DNA of 61,825 nt from positions 1 through 61,825 of the forward strand of contig FMBT01000533.1 in NCBI GenBank assembly GCA_900095095.1, written 5' to 3'. Position numbers and translations under genes: made by a program. A model generated the notes under the pieces. That model had not been told where the DNA came from. It searched no databases and worked only from the letters and a program-made list of their open reading frames with translations. Numbering within the stretch: the first letter of the stretch is position 1; every line of letters begins with the position of its first letter. Shown here in pieces: positions 46,914-58,179 of this stretch. The stretch comes from Fragilariopsis cylindrus CCMP1102 (lineage: Eukaryota > Bacillariophyta > Bacillariophyceae > Bacillariales > Bacillariaceae).

Positions 46914-46993
46914 TAGTAATTATAGATAATGCTCCAAGCAAAAACGATTAAGTGATGAGACTTCTTCTCAAATTATATATTATTTTATCTCAT

Positions 46994-47570
46994 TTATGTA
47001 TGATCTACCATATCCATCTTTCCAGTAATGAATACTTCTCCCACTATCACTTCAGGAAATTTGAACACCACCGTTTCTACCCCATCGAGACACGATCATA
47101 CTCTTGACAAGCATAAACGTTTGTACAGTATGATCAAAATGATCCAGAAAATTAGATGATATTTACCAATTGATTTTTTTCGACACGTTGTATTATTTTT
47201 TGTGCACCAGCGGGATGATATTGTAAAAAGTTTGTTAAATCGAGTACATAATTATCAACGATTACCCAATATTCTTTTCTTTCACCGTTGTTGCTGCCAC
47301 TGCGGTTCGTCACTTCTTCCCGAGTGTATATATTACCTTATTCGTATTCGTATTCGTATTCGTATTCGTATTCGTATTCGTATTCGTATCCGTGTCCGTA
47401 CTTATCACAAGCATTCGAAGGAATGTATCACTGTTCTCATATTTCTGGAATATGAGATTAATTCCTTTGTTTTTGGGAAAGTATTCTATTCCAGCATCGA
47501 ATAAAACACGGAATCCTTGAATATCAGCAGATCTGACCATGTGAAGTAGAAGTTCTCCCGTGATCATCAC
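46994..47570 (-). CDS. Cytochrome b5-like heme-binding protein, frame breaks
   Basis: No single long frame covers this gene, but the minus strand encodes a cytochrome b5 fold in pieces. KEYWVIVDNYVLDLTNFL comes first, then YHPAGAQKIIQ (the HPxG heme loop, 47207-47218 on plus), then SSNFLDHFDHTVQTFML with the second candidate heme His. The end is FKFPEVIVGEVFITGK, like the closing strand of b5 proteins, with a stop at 46994-46996. Frame changes near 47322, 47150 and 47065 are needed. Upstream, a Met-initiated frame (47570) encodes a roughly 50-residue leader (ADIQGFRVLFDAGIEYFPKN) and an Asn-Thr repeat, and joins the b5 part through the first break. Electron transfer or heme binding is the family role; the partner is unknown. 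It lies 49 bp behind the kinase gene on the same strand and is convergent with the PPR gene. The leader is less certain than the b5 domain. Confidence 0.7.
47341..47388. repeat. (TTCGTA)8 microsatellite, coding Asn-Thr repeat on minus strand
   Basis: Eight TTCGTA units; on the minus strand they encode an NTNTNT tract in the leader of the cytochrome b5-like gene. A six-base unit keeps the frame on expansion. Confidence 0.92.
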
Positions 47571-47618
47571 GTTACAATAATGCGGTTGGATCCCGACTGA
47601 TGATCACACATTACAAGC

Positions 47619-49264
47619 CTAGATAAAGTCCAAGAACCCATCCATAAACTCTACAGCCGGGGTCTTCTGCTGCCCTGAAGGATGGTTCCACTCCCAGTCC
47701 TCTATAATCTCCTCTCGCCCTGTGGCCGCTATGTACGCTTTCACGAGTTCAGCTTGACACCACGCATAGTCTGGCCTCTCGTCGAAAGACAGAGCTCGGC
47801 AGTGGGTCAGTAACTCCGTGATCACAGCACCACTATCTAATCGCACGAGTGACGCTGATCCTTCCGATGATTCGCCCGCGACGATGTTGTCAACCACCAT
47901 TTCTTCGTCTTAGCAGTTATATCTGCATCCAGTTTCCGTCCCTCATCCCAGGGTAGCCCTCCGTTCATGAAATAGGCAAGCACGTAAATGAGAGCCTCCA
48001 GGTCGTCCCGGTAGGACTGCGCATCGCCGTAAAGGGCATTCACACTGGCAAACAAAATAGTGCCATAGAATTTCTTACCCCTTATTGATGAGCAACTTGA
48101 AGTTGATTCCTCTTTCTCCCGTTTCTTCTCCTTTTCGAACGGGACAGAAAGCCCAAAGTCAATCAAGCAGAGCTTCCCGCTTCCTTTTCCTCCATCACCA
48201 CTCATCATGAAGTTCGCGGGCTTGATATCGCGGTGGATGAATCCCTTATCGTGCAACTTCTCGATGAGCTCAAGCATGCGAACACCCAAGACAAGACATG
48301 TAGCAGCATTGAATCCCCTCGATCCCCGGGTAGTGTCCCACCACAGAGTTGACAAATCTGCGCCCAGGAGCTGCATCACCATCACGTTACAATCGGTTGG
48401 TGAAGGAGCAGAGTTCAGCATCTGTCTGCCATAATGTAAAACGTTAGGAAAGCATGAATCATCTTTCAACGCGTCAAGAACATTGAATTCTCGTAGCAGT
48501 GAATTGCTTTCTCCGTTTTCTCCTACTTTCTCAACCTTGATTGCCACTCTTTCACCCGTCGCTAAATCTTTGCCCACGAGTATACTCCCCTGCCCGCCCA
48601 CTGCAATGCATTCCGAAGCGTGCTTGTCCGGTTCATATTGCTGGATAGTATTCCGAAGTACTTCTGCTTTTATTTTGAGTGCAACAAGCTGCTTTAGTAC
48701 CTTGTACTCCAAGAACTCTATAAGGCTTACCTTCCCGTTTCCATCGGCATCAGCTTCATCAAATATCACCCGCGCTGCATTTACCATCGCTTCCTTGTCA
48801 TCCAGATCATCTACGGAACAATCTTCTGCTGCACACAGCATGGCAAATTGAAGCAACCACTCTTCGAAATCTAGGTCACCGGAGTGATCGAGATCGGCAC
48901 TGGTAAATGCGACCGTCTCCTCCTGAAAGCCTGTCTGGAGCGTGCCAATTGCATCCGCTCTTCGCTCTAGTCTACCGCACGCGTCCTCCAGGTCCCGCTC
49001 CTCCTTTTTCAACACCAAGAGGTCGGGTTCTACGAGCGCCCAGCGAATTGACCCCTCTTCTTCACTCCAATGGCCGATGGTCTGTCCCTTTACGTCCGGA
49101 GCGTCTTCTAGTAGGAGTTCCTGGTTGCTGTTGCTGCTTCGCATCCGAGTGTCCGCTGCTCCATAGCTCGGCGGAAGTGAGAGCTTTGGCCAAGGAACGA
49201 CCACAAACGAGCTACAAAGAGAGAGCAGCACTGCCCAAGATAGGAAGGTCAACCAATGATACAT
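47619..49264 (-). CDS. EF-hand + casein-kinase-1-like protein kinase with signal sequence, one frame break
   Basis: The N terminus is a signal peptide (LTFLSWAVLLSLCSSFVVV). Its C-S-S-F end resembles the diatom plastid bipartite motif (inference). Two canonical EF-hands follow: DLDHSGDLDFEE (about residues 123-134) and DADGNGKVSLIE (about 168-179). The kinase domain (from about 220) has GGQGSILVGK for the Gly-rich loop, VAIKVEK (Lys), FIHRDIKPANFMMSG, LCLIDFGLS and the CK1-type FYGTILFASVNAL...YRDDLEALIYVLAYFMNGGLPW. Ca2+ control of a CK1-type kinase is therefore likely. The first frame ends at 47837, but in the next frame MVVDNIVAGE continues to a stop at 47619 with a plausible kinase C terminus; one base is missing near 47900. 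The gene is more GC-rich than its neighbours and free of low-complexity tracts. Confidence 0.87.
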
Positions 49265-49897
49265 GATATGCCTACTATTTCGGTAGGCCAGTACAGTATT
49301 AATATGGTGTTAGATTTTCTTAAAGATACGTATATTGGAAGTTATTGTAGAATAATAATGACACCTGCTGATGTTTACAACAGATGAATCTGTTGTATTT
49401 ATTCCGAAATGCTTTTGCTATTCACAACTATAACTGTTGTCATAACAGAACATATGCATCCATTGGCACTTGTTGACACATGCGACACAACAAGATCTAT
49501 TATGGTTTCCTTTCATCATCAAGCAAAAGTGATTGAGTCGTTGAGTGACTCATTCATTCGAAATCCACAAAACTTTGTAACTGTACGTCGCCGGTTCCCT
49601 TCGAGAACTATACGCGCACTACTGACGCGTTAAAATATGGAGATATATGTCATCGATTAAATGGCTATTAGTAAAATAACGGTCGTAAAACACCACGAGT
49701 AATTGAGTCCCACAAGTCAAAGTGGAACAATGAAAACTTGACGAAAAACTTTCAATTAGTGAATGAAAAAAATTGTGTCACGAGTCACATTCCTAATGGA
49801 AACTTCACGAAATTTCACGTTGGACAAAGTTTCTCCTATTTGGGCTATGTATTGTACTGTACAACAAAACTCTAGGTATTAACTATTACTTTTTTAA
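49265..49897. other. Intergenic between tandem minus-strand genes
   Basis: A 633-bp spacer. AT-rich, with no supported gene. Confidence 0.5.
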
Positions 49898-51706
49898 TTA
49901 GTTTGTTTTTGTACGTATCCATTCTTTGGCAAATTGTATTGATGATCTACCTTCTGGTACAAAAGCCTGTAACATTGAAAATACATGACACATATGTTTC
50001 CATATCCCAATTGTTACATCAGCATTGTTAGTTGCTTTATTATTCTTCTTTTGTGACCTTCGGACCATATTCACAATTTCAATTGTCATATCATATGTAA
50101 CTTCATGTTCTGATACAATTAAACATAATGGTGGTAAATCATTCATATCATGTGTAATTGGTGAATATACTGCACGGCCATTAGTATTATCGATGCTGCT
50201 GCTGTTTTTCTTGCTGTTGTTATTGTCATTATTGTTATGGTCTTCATTTTCATTTGTTGGTGGAATAAATCCATCCAGGTATGGCAATCCATAATGTTGA
50301 ACAGCTTCATTCACAATATAATCATATTGTGCATTTTGATAAAATGATTGATCCGATGATGGTAATGGATTACGATAATCAATATACGGACCAAATAATA
50401 CAGCACCCACAATATCAATTTTTACGATTGCTGTTGTTTGCATACTAATAATAATATCATCAATGAGTGGTTCTAAAAATGATGGTATTAATGGTTTCTT
50501 CTTTTCTTTTGAAGACCCAGAAGAACTACTACGATCCCGTATAAGTTGTAATAAACGTAATACTAATGCACCACCACTGGATATACCAACAGGAACAATT
50601 TCAATTGTTGCTACTTTTTCTTGTTGTTGTTGTTGAGCTTCTTCTTCTTGTTCCTTTTGTAACTTTTGTAACAAGAATTTAAATGATAAACATACATCCC
50701 ATAATACACCATCAATATTAGATTCTGGTGCTAATCTATAAGATGGTATAAAAACAGAATCAGCATGACAATCCTGAATGAATTCATTTGCTAAACTTGT
50801 ATTCCCTTCGGCATCACCTGCTAAATAGGCACCACCATAAATCCAAAATAAAACTTTCTTGACTTTCTTCTTTTCCTTTTTATTATTATTGTTCGTCACG
50901 GTTGTTGCTTCCGGATTACGAATGTAAATGCCTCTCACGGTACAATGATCACGTTGTGATTCAGGAATCATATTATCCTTATCATTATCATTCTTGTCGT
51001 CATCATTATTATCATTATGATTAATATTTGAATTATCAGCATACATTTTATAGTCAATACGTTCCATACAACTTTCACTCGGTATTTCTTGTAAACTAAT
51101 TGCATTTAATTCACCTAATGCAAATCTCATTCTTGGTATCGTGACTTGAAAAAATTGACTAGGATATAATAGTGTGGACATTGCTTTATATTCATCACTT
51201 ATATCATCTTGATTTGATTTCGAATTATACAATCCCAAATAATTACAAACAACCAGTGTATGGAGATATAGATAATGGTTCCAGACAAAAAAAATTATGG
51301 ATCGTTTCATGGATAGTGAAATTTTCGTACTCCATAATTGTAATACATATGGTAACCAACACGCCACAAATAAATCATCCAACAGTACAAACATTTTCAG
51401 TATCCATGCTGGTGTTGTGGATCGTCTCGGCCATGACGACGACGATAAGGTTGATGAGCCATTTGACTTCTTATTCGGAGGAATTTTTGTTGGATTGACG
51501 AATGGTGAATGATTATTGGGATCATCACAAATTACATAATTGAAGGATTTCAGTGCACTTGCTGTTGCTTCTTCACGGATGATAGTAGTACCATTACTAC
51601 ATTTAGTAGTAGAAGTACTAGTGGTCGTCGTCGTCGTTGTTGTTGTTGTTTTCGTGCTGGTTTCTACTACCGACAATAATGACGATGCAATTATTCGAGT
51701 CGTCAT
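49898..51706 (-). CDS. HSL/carboxylesterase-type alpha/beta hydrolase
   Basis: This is an alpha/beta-hydrolase-3 (hormone-sensitive-lipase-like) enzyme. The oxyanion-hole region reads FWIYGGAYLAGDAEGN where the family has HGGG. It is followed by VFIPSYRLAPESNIDGVLWD, the nucleophile elbow VPVGISSGGALVLRLLQL (G-x-S-x-G), LPPLCLIVSEHEVTYDMT with the probable acid, and WKHMCHVF with the probable catalytic His. Asn-rich insertions lie between conserved blocks. A hydrophobic stretch near residues 105-160 (WILKMFVLLDDLFVACWLPY, then SIIFFVWNHYLYLHTLVV) suggests membrane attachment. The 602-codon frame is intact. The loss of the usual His in HGG may alter activity. Lipid or ester hydrolysis is expected; the substrate is unknown. 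Confidence 0.86.
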   Translation of the reverse strand: MTTRIIASSLLSVVETSTKTTTTTTTTTTSTSTTKCSNGTTIIREEATASALKSFNYVICDDPNNHSPFVNPTKIPPNKKSNGSSTLSSSSWPRRSTTPAWILKMFVLLDDLFVACWLPYVLQLWSTKISLSMKRSIIFFVWNHYLYLHTLVVCNYLGLYNSKSNQDDISDEYKAMSTLLYPSQFFQVTIPRMRFALGELNAISLQEIPSESCMERIDYKMYADNSNINHNDNNDDDKNDNDKDNMIPESQRDHCTVRGIYIRNPEATTVTNNNNKKEKKKVKKVLFWIYGGAYLAGDAEGNTSLANEFIQDCHADSVFIPSYRLAPESNIDGVLWDVCLSFKFLLQKLQKEQEEEAQQQQQEKVATIEIVPVGISSGGALVLRLLQLIRDRSSSSGSSKEKKKPLIPSFLEPLIDDIIISMQTTAIVKIDIVGAVLFGPYIDYRNPLPSSDQSFYQNAQYDYIVNEAVQHYGLPYLDGFIPPTNENEDHNNNDNNNSKKNSSSIDNTNGRAVYSPITHDMNDLPPLCLIVSEHEVTYDMTIEIVNMVRRSQKKNNKATNNADVTIGIWKHMCHVFSMLQAFVPEGRSSIQFAKEWIRTKTN

Positions 51707-52768
51707 TTTCTTTTCTTCTTCTTCTTCTTTGTCTTCTGACTTTTAACGTTCTACTTGCTTAGATTATTATTTGTTTTGTTTTGTCTTGTCTTGTTATTTT
51801 ATGATAAAAAAATGCACTTTATCTGGCTGCGTTTTTTTTGTGTTGCTGGGTCTGAGCCGATGGATGATTGACGAATTCTACTCTCTGGGCTATTAGAATT
51901 CGAATGAAGGATGATGGAGCGAGCAATGAAAAATGAAAGAAAGAAATTGAAACCTCACCGACCGCCGACGGCGTGTTACTAGTAGGGTTTGGAAACTTCA
52001 CGCCGATGTGATACGGTACAGTTGTAGGTTTGAAATTTCACTAGTCCCGTATAGTAGATAAAAAGTAAGTTGTCTAGTAGTATGATAGGTTCGTATGCTT
52101 ACTATAGTAGTCGTACTGGACAAACATAACCTATTAAATGAATGAATCGAATGAATCGAATCCATCATCAATCACTTGCTTAATACAGTAGTCAGTCGTA
52201 CATATTGATGACTGTGTCACCAAATTCCGCGCGAAGAATTCTTCTGCGTTAAGCTGAGAAGTCAACGCATCGAAGAGCAAGCCTCGTCGTCTCCAAAAAG
52301 CATTGGATCTTTTTTTCAAGTCGACGTTTCACGACCACCAACTCAAAAACAAAATCTTTTATCTGAAGTCAGTCACGACGCACAACCCACGTCCTGGGAC
52401 CAGAATATATCTTGTAAATTGGACATCTAATTTTAAAGAGGCAGAGGAGAACGACACAACACGCCAAAAGATCCTTTCTCTTTCGAACTTAAGCAAAGCT
52501 TCTGCTGATTGAACACAGGATTTCCATTATAACAAGAGCTATCATATCTACACAGGAGTAAATTGCTTCTTAACGTGGATGCAGAATAATAAAAAAGGAA
52601 GAACTACTCTGACCAATAATACTGTGGAACGATGGAATGCTAAAAAAGAAATGAAAAAGAAAAGGAAATTCTTTTGATATAAGTATTGAATAGTTTATTG
52701 TAGTCGTGGTAATATTTATTTTGTTTGCCAAGTGAAGAAGAAAGGAATCTTCTAGCAAACAAGCACAC

Positions 52769-52809
<41 letters not shown>
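51707..52809. other. Divergent intergenic region with (CA)n tract
   Basis: About 1.1 kb between divergent genes. It has short TTGTC and GAATC repeats and the CA tract below. Small open frames (52134-52319, 52303-52512) have no recognisable homology. Confidence 0.5.
52763..52808. repeat. (CA)n microsatellite abutting the MAP kinase start codon
   Basis: About 46 bp of mostly CA dinucleotides with two G interruptions, ending directly at the ATG at 52810, so it forms the end of the 5' UTR. Confidence 0.92.
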
Positions 52810-55800
52810 ATGAAATCCACGCTCGAGGAAAGTGGTGACAAAGATAAGGAGAAGGATGCCGCCGGGGACCTAGCGAAGCAGCAAGGACAAAATCAGCAGC
52901 AACAGCAACACAACACAGTTGAAGCCGCAGATGCCGCTGCCGACATTAACAACGGTAACGGTAACGACGACGACGGACATAGCAGTACCAGTATAAGCCT
53001 AACCACTAGTATGATACGAGAGGTAGAATCGACGACACACCTCTTCATCATCGTCGCAGTTCGTTGCCTCTTTACACTTCGGTACCGCGAACATTATCAT
53101 CTTCGTCATCATCAGAACATCAGCAACAGTACCAATTGCAAGCCCGCAATACAAGTACTAGTAGTACTGCCGAACACTCCTCCTCCAACAAGAGATTGAA
53201 GACTGCGGTTTCTAGTGCCGATAACTCCTTACAACACGATGATGTGGCAGTTAAACAGCTACATAACAACAACTTTAACATCAGGATCTCAATCACTTCT
53301 ACTACCAATACTACTACAGATGTCAACGTTTCTACTACTGCTGGCGGTGGTGGTGGCGGCGGCGGCGGCGGGGGGCCAATAATAATAGTAACACAGGCGA
53401 TGAAGAGGCCACGAATTTATCGCCACCGACACCTCCACCGTTATGTCCACCAGCCACCGGAGCCGCAGGCAATAGTACACCTTCACTAAAACCCCATCCA
53501 GCACCAATGATGATGGTCGCTGCTGATGTTGCCACAGCAGCATCAACAGCACCAGCCACAACACCAGCCACAACACCAGCATCAGCACCAGCAACCCCGG
53601 CTATGAGCTCCCGTCGATCATCGTTGTCTTCCGGTGCTAGTGGCTGTTGGACGGACGATGAAGCTTACGAAAACTTACCTAAAACACCGTTAGCACCAGC
53701 TCAAAAAGATTCTTCTGCATCATCATCACGAACATCATTACGACAAAGTTCTATGTCACCTATTCCAGGTAGTGCCAGTAGTAGTAGTGTTGGTAGCAAT
53801 GGAGTATACCTTCCGGAAGTTCCACCAGCACCACCTACAACACCACATGCCGCAGGAGCGAAGTCCGTGATGGCAACAATTGCAATGGGAAGTTGTGCAA
53901 CACCTTTGCCATATACGGGTGGATTTGTCCAAAATGCGTACCAACTAGAACAACAGTTTCAGCAACGACATAACCAAAAGCAGCAGCAGCAACAACAACA
54001 ACAACAGGTCCAGCAGCAGCAGCAGCAGCAGCAAAACGACCAACTGTTGCAAAATGCGGGGGCTGCAACCCCCGCTCCACCGAAACCGCAGCAGCAGCAG
54101 CAGCAGCAAACAACACCATCAAAGAAGACAACGGCAACACCAACACCAACAACATTTCTATCAGATGATTCTTCGGAATGGGCTGTGGGGGATCGATACA
54201 AGTTATCAAGGATTTTAGGACGTGGTTCATACGGAGAAGTTGCACAAGCAATTGATTTATATCAAGGTCGACCGGATGCGTTTGTTGCAATTAAACGGAT
54301 TGTTGGTCCATTTGAACAGGAAGTTGATGCGGTACGATTATTTCGTGAGATACACATATTACGGTTGTTACGGACCTTAGGTACCAATGATTGTATCGTC
54401 CCATTATTGGATGTTGTTCAACCACCTACGGAAGATTTAAATGATTTTCATGATTTGTATTTAGTATTTGATTATGTTGATACAGACTTGTATAAATTGA
54501 TTATGTCACCACAATATTTAACAACTGAGCATATCCAAACATTCTTATATCAAATGTTGATTGGATTGAAGTATATACACAGTTGCAATGTCATCCATCG
54601 TGATTTGAAACCAGCTAATATATTACTGAATGAAGATTGTTCACTAAAGGTAGGTACAGTACTAGTAGCGTATATCCCAAGGAAAAATAAGACAAAACAA
54701 GAAGAAGAAGAAATGACGATTAATAGAAAGAACGGACAAAAGTTTTTGACTTGAAACAAAAACAAACATATCACTCACATAATGGCACTTTGTCGTACTG
54801 TTTTGACTTTGATGTCTTCTCTATTTCATCTTTTATATGAATTCAATTAACATAAAATCAAATCAAAACAAAGATCTGCGACTTTGGATTGGCACGCATC
54901 GTTGACGAAATTTCGGTTGCGCATTCTTCCTCGACGAAGAATACTAAATTTGCTTCTATACCATCGCATTCCGCCGCCGCCGCTGCAGCAAAAAAAGCTG
55001 CTGGTCGATCCTGTTCTATTAGCGAACAAGCTCTCACTCGCGAAGACAATGATGGCAACCATATGCCATCAATGCCATCAGTAAGTAGCTAATTTGAATA
55101 GTGTAGCAGTTGAAAAGTCATCGCGAAGATGCACGCACACCAATCGTTTTATCAATCTGATCTGTATAATTATTTCTTACCGTCAGTCACCCTTTCGTTT
55201 TCTTTGTTTTTCGTCGTTGTCGTCGTGATTTATGCAGAAAACTAGACTTACGAGACAACTAACTAAGCATGTTGTTACTAGATGGTATCGAGCACCAGAA
55301 TTGATTCTAATTCAACCTTACACAACCGCTGTAGATATATGGAGTATGGGATGTATCTTCGCTGAATTACTTAGTATGCAGGAGGGGAGCGTCCCTGGTT
55401 ATCAAGATCGGACACCGTTATTCCCCGGTGGGGCATGCTATCCACTTTCGGGTGACACAGACAACGATGAACGACTTGACCAATTGAATGTTATTTTTGG
55501 TGTCATCGGTACACCGTCGAAGGAAGAAATTGCCGAAGTTGGGAATTCTAATGAATACCTCAAAACGTTAAAACCAATCAAAGCTAAGAGCTTAGAAGAT
55601 ATTTACCCAGCAGCCGATCCGAATGCATTGGATTTGCTACACAACATGCTCAAATTTAATCCCAAGCAACGATGTACGGCTGGGGAAGCATTACAACACA
55701 AATTCTTTTCAGGGGTTCGTCGAGAAGAAATGGAAACTTCGGTTGATAAGCCTATGGAAAGTCCTGCATTCTTGAACGAGCAGGATATCGATATAGAAAT

Positions 55801-55900
55801 ATTGAAACAGAAAACATATGAAGAAGTTTTGTGGTTTCGGGATAACAACACCATCAACGCCGTGTCCAATCCACCACAAGAACAACCATCAACGGAATGA
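52810..55900 (+). CDS. Atypical MAP kinase (T-K-H activation motif), two introns, two frame breaks
   Basis: A long Ser/Gln/Pro-rich leader of about 470 residues precedes a MAPK-type kinase domain: YKLSRILGRGSYGEVAQAID, FVAIKRIVGPFEQ, LYLVFDYVDTDLYKLIMS, IHSCNVIHRDLKPANILLN, ICDFGLARIVDE, TRWYRAPELILIQPYTTAVD, IWSMGCIFAELL, TPLFPGGACYPLSG, FNPKQRCTAGEALQHKFF. Exons are 52810-54649, 54874-55080 and 55238-55900, with GT-AG introns in phase 0. The activation segment is unusual. About 60 extra Ser/Ala-rich residues separate DFG from APE, and the T-x-Y position reads T-K-H (RQLTKHVVTRWYRAPE). In the leader the frame changes near 53040 and again in the G-run at 53370-53375, each equal to one missing base. 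MAP kinase family by sequence; upstream activators and targets are unknown, and dual Thr/Tyr phosphorylation is not possible at T-K-H. Confidence 0.88.
54650..54873 (+). other. Spliceosomal intron 1 of the MAP kinase (224 nt)
   Basis: AAG|GTAGGTACAG at the 5' end and CAAAACAAAG|ATCTGCGAC at the 3' end. Removal joins EDCSLK to ICDFGLAR, the expected subdomain VII. Phase 0. Confidence 0.9.
55081..55237 (+). other. Spliceosomal intron 2 of the MAP kinase (157 nt)
   Basis: TCA|GTAAGTAGC at the 5' end and GATTTATGCAG|AAAACTAGA at the 3' end. Removal joins MPSMPS to KTRLTRQLTKHVVTRWYRAP in frame. Phase 0. Confidence 0.87.
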
Positions 55901-56929
55901 TCAAATGCGTAACATTAATTTATCTGAGCGGCTCCGGTAGAAAGTTAAAATATCGATATGTTTATGTAACCAACTTATTTTGCCTTGTGGATCTATTTGT
56001 TTTTTCTTCATTCGTTGGCTAGTAGTAGTATTGTGTTTTAAAAAAGGCCTTTTTGTAACTCAAAGAAAACTAAAAGCTACTACTATATATTGTACATACA
56101 AGTACTATATGGCTACTTCTCTCTCCCCCTCCGTAAATATTGACAGTCTGTTCATTCAGTTGTTACTGTTGTCGTTTCACAGCCGCATAGTTTGTGATTA
56201 GCTTTAGTATTTTGCTTCCTAGTGGTCATGTGAGAAAATCTAAGAAAGATAAATGTATAGCTCTTTTCCACTTTGACCATCCTGCAGGAGCCACGAACTT
56301 TCCATCTCTACGTTGGTTACAAAGCAATTCTAACTCAAGAAAATATTGCTATGTTACAAAGAGCAAAGTAAATCTTTAAGTTTTGTCTGAAAAGAATATC
56401 TTAAAGTTTTTCTCGGCCTCCTAAATTGAGAATATCAGTGATTTTAAAATGTTGCAGTTCTGTCATCATTTGGATCAACATTGCTTCCCCTCTGTCTCTA
56501 CTTCTTACAACATACCATTCTCTGAGCTTGCTTACTTATCTGGCGCTCAAACAGACAACTGTAAAGTGGATCACTATTTTGCGCGTGTGTATGCAGACAC
56601 CTTCTCATATATCAAGACATAAATTTTATCACATGCTTCATATGCACTGGAATGTGGTTTGTATTGTTTTTGGTTGGTGCTGTATTTGTTACATAATCAA
56701 GTAAATATCTGTCCTGCTGGTCCAATGGTAATGCCACTGAAGGATGCTTTGCCTCCTGGGTTGATACTTCCTGCCAATGTGGTGTTACTGCTACAGTACT
56801 CCTCTTTTAGTATTGAGTGTACATATCCATAACAAGATGCAACAAGGTTTCTTCTTTTGTATTGTTTCTATAGATACCTGTTTGGAAATCATTGAGATGT
56901 GACTCAGAAACCAATTGACTTGATATTTC

Positions 56930-56969
56930 ATGTGAGTGAATTGCATATTATGTGAGTGAATTGCATATT
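56930..56969. repeat. 20-bp perfect tandem duplication
   Basis: ATGTGAGTGAATTGCATATT occurs twice, head to tail. Confidence 0.92.
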
Positions 56970-57554
56970 GCTGTTATCAATTGCTTCCTAATCTTTCTAT
57001 TTCATGGTGCTTTGTTGCCTGTTTTTCTTGCAATCAACGCAACTTGGTGGTGGGTTGACCATTGACTTACCAGCCTTTCTAAGGAAGTAAGGAGTGAGTG
57101 GCGCGGTATGTTGCTTACCTCCTGGAACTGTCACTTACTAACACAGTTTCCTCTGTATTATTATTGCTGCTGCTTATTGATTTTGTTATGTTTCACAAGA
57201 TTATAGTGCTGCACTCTTAATAGACCGCTACAATCTACGTCTGTACTACTACTACTACTACTACAATGCAATGGAGATATCAACCTTTGTTATAAAACTG
57301 GGTCCACTATAGTTTTTGGGTTGTTGTTTAGTATAGTTTGACTACATTGATGATCATTGTCTTCATTGTTTAGTTTCATCTATCAAGTGCCTGCAAATCT
57401 ATTGATGTAGAATTGTATCAGTATATCTGCTTACAATATTAGGCAAGCTCCAGGCAAGGAACTCAATAAGTATAATAGAGGAGAAATCAGAGGAGAAATC
57501 AATAGTCAGCGGTTCCACAATCCACAAGTCACAAGTTACTCATGTGTAAGTGTA

Positions 57555-57969
57555 TACTTCCTCCAGTCAACGGAAATTGCCGCGCGGGCTATGACGTGAA
57601 AATTAACACGCGCCAAAGCACGCTATCATTCAAAAAGCTAAATAATGCCCAAAAGATAACTAGCAAATACTAGTAAAACTATACAAAAACTATACATCAT
57701 TCAACTGTGTGCAACTCTATCAATAAAGAATATCTTTCAAAATTTGAAGGTTCCATCTAAACTATTATTCTACACAGATTTCATATATCAACATCCCAAA
57801 GTTTTACCCTAGCATCTTTCCTGCTGAAATAGGCAACCTGATAGACTAAATTAGCATGTGTGAAATGCACGTTAAAAAAATCAAGGTTGACCGTTGAACG
57901 TGTTAATAACGCGTGCTAATTTTTTTATGTGATAGCCCGCGCGGAAATTTCCGTTGACTGGAGGAAGTA
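57555..57969. mobile_element. Tc1/mariner (Stowaway-like) MITE with TA target duplication
   Basis: The ends are terminal inverted repeats that start CTTCCTCCAGTCAACGG and continue, with three mismatches, through the GCGCGGGCTAT region for about 40 bp (left from 57557, right ending at 57967). TA dinucleotides flank both ends (57555-57556 and 57968-57969). The CTTCCTCC start and TA duplication match mariner/Stowaway elements. The 411-bp interior has no coding frame, so it is non-autonomous. Confidence 0.85.
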
Positions 57970-58173
57970 CCTCATACAACAACCACGTCATGTCATCAGC
58001 AGTCTATGTGAAGATTTTTTCTTGTGTCAGAGACAGCAGCAACATTCAGTTGATCAACACTGCGAGATAGAGGAAGAGGAATAAGATGATGATTGACAAG
58101 CTAGCTAATAGCTAAGAATGCCCTCCCAAAATGAAAATAAAAAAGACTGTAGTTGAAATAAATAGAAAAAGAC

Positions 58174-58179
58174 AAAAAA
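58174..58179 (-). terminator. RNA polymerase III T-run terminator of second 5S gene
   Basis: On the minus strand the 5S 3' end is followed directly by six T, then a further T-rich stretch. Confidence 0.8.

Larger units (their letters stand above)
55901..58173. other. Gene-poor region containing a MITE
   Basis: About 2.3 kb with no supported gene. Small open frames (for example 56426-56704) have no domain signal. It holds a 20-bp duplication and the mariner-type MITE listed below, and ends at the terminator of the second 5S gene. Confidence 0.55.
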
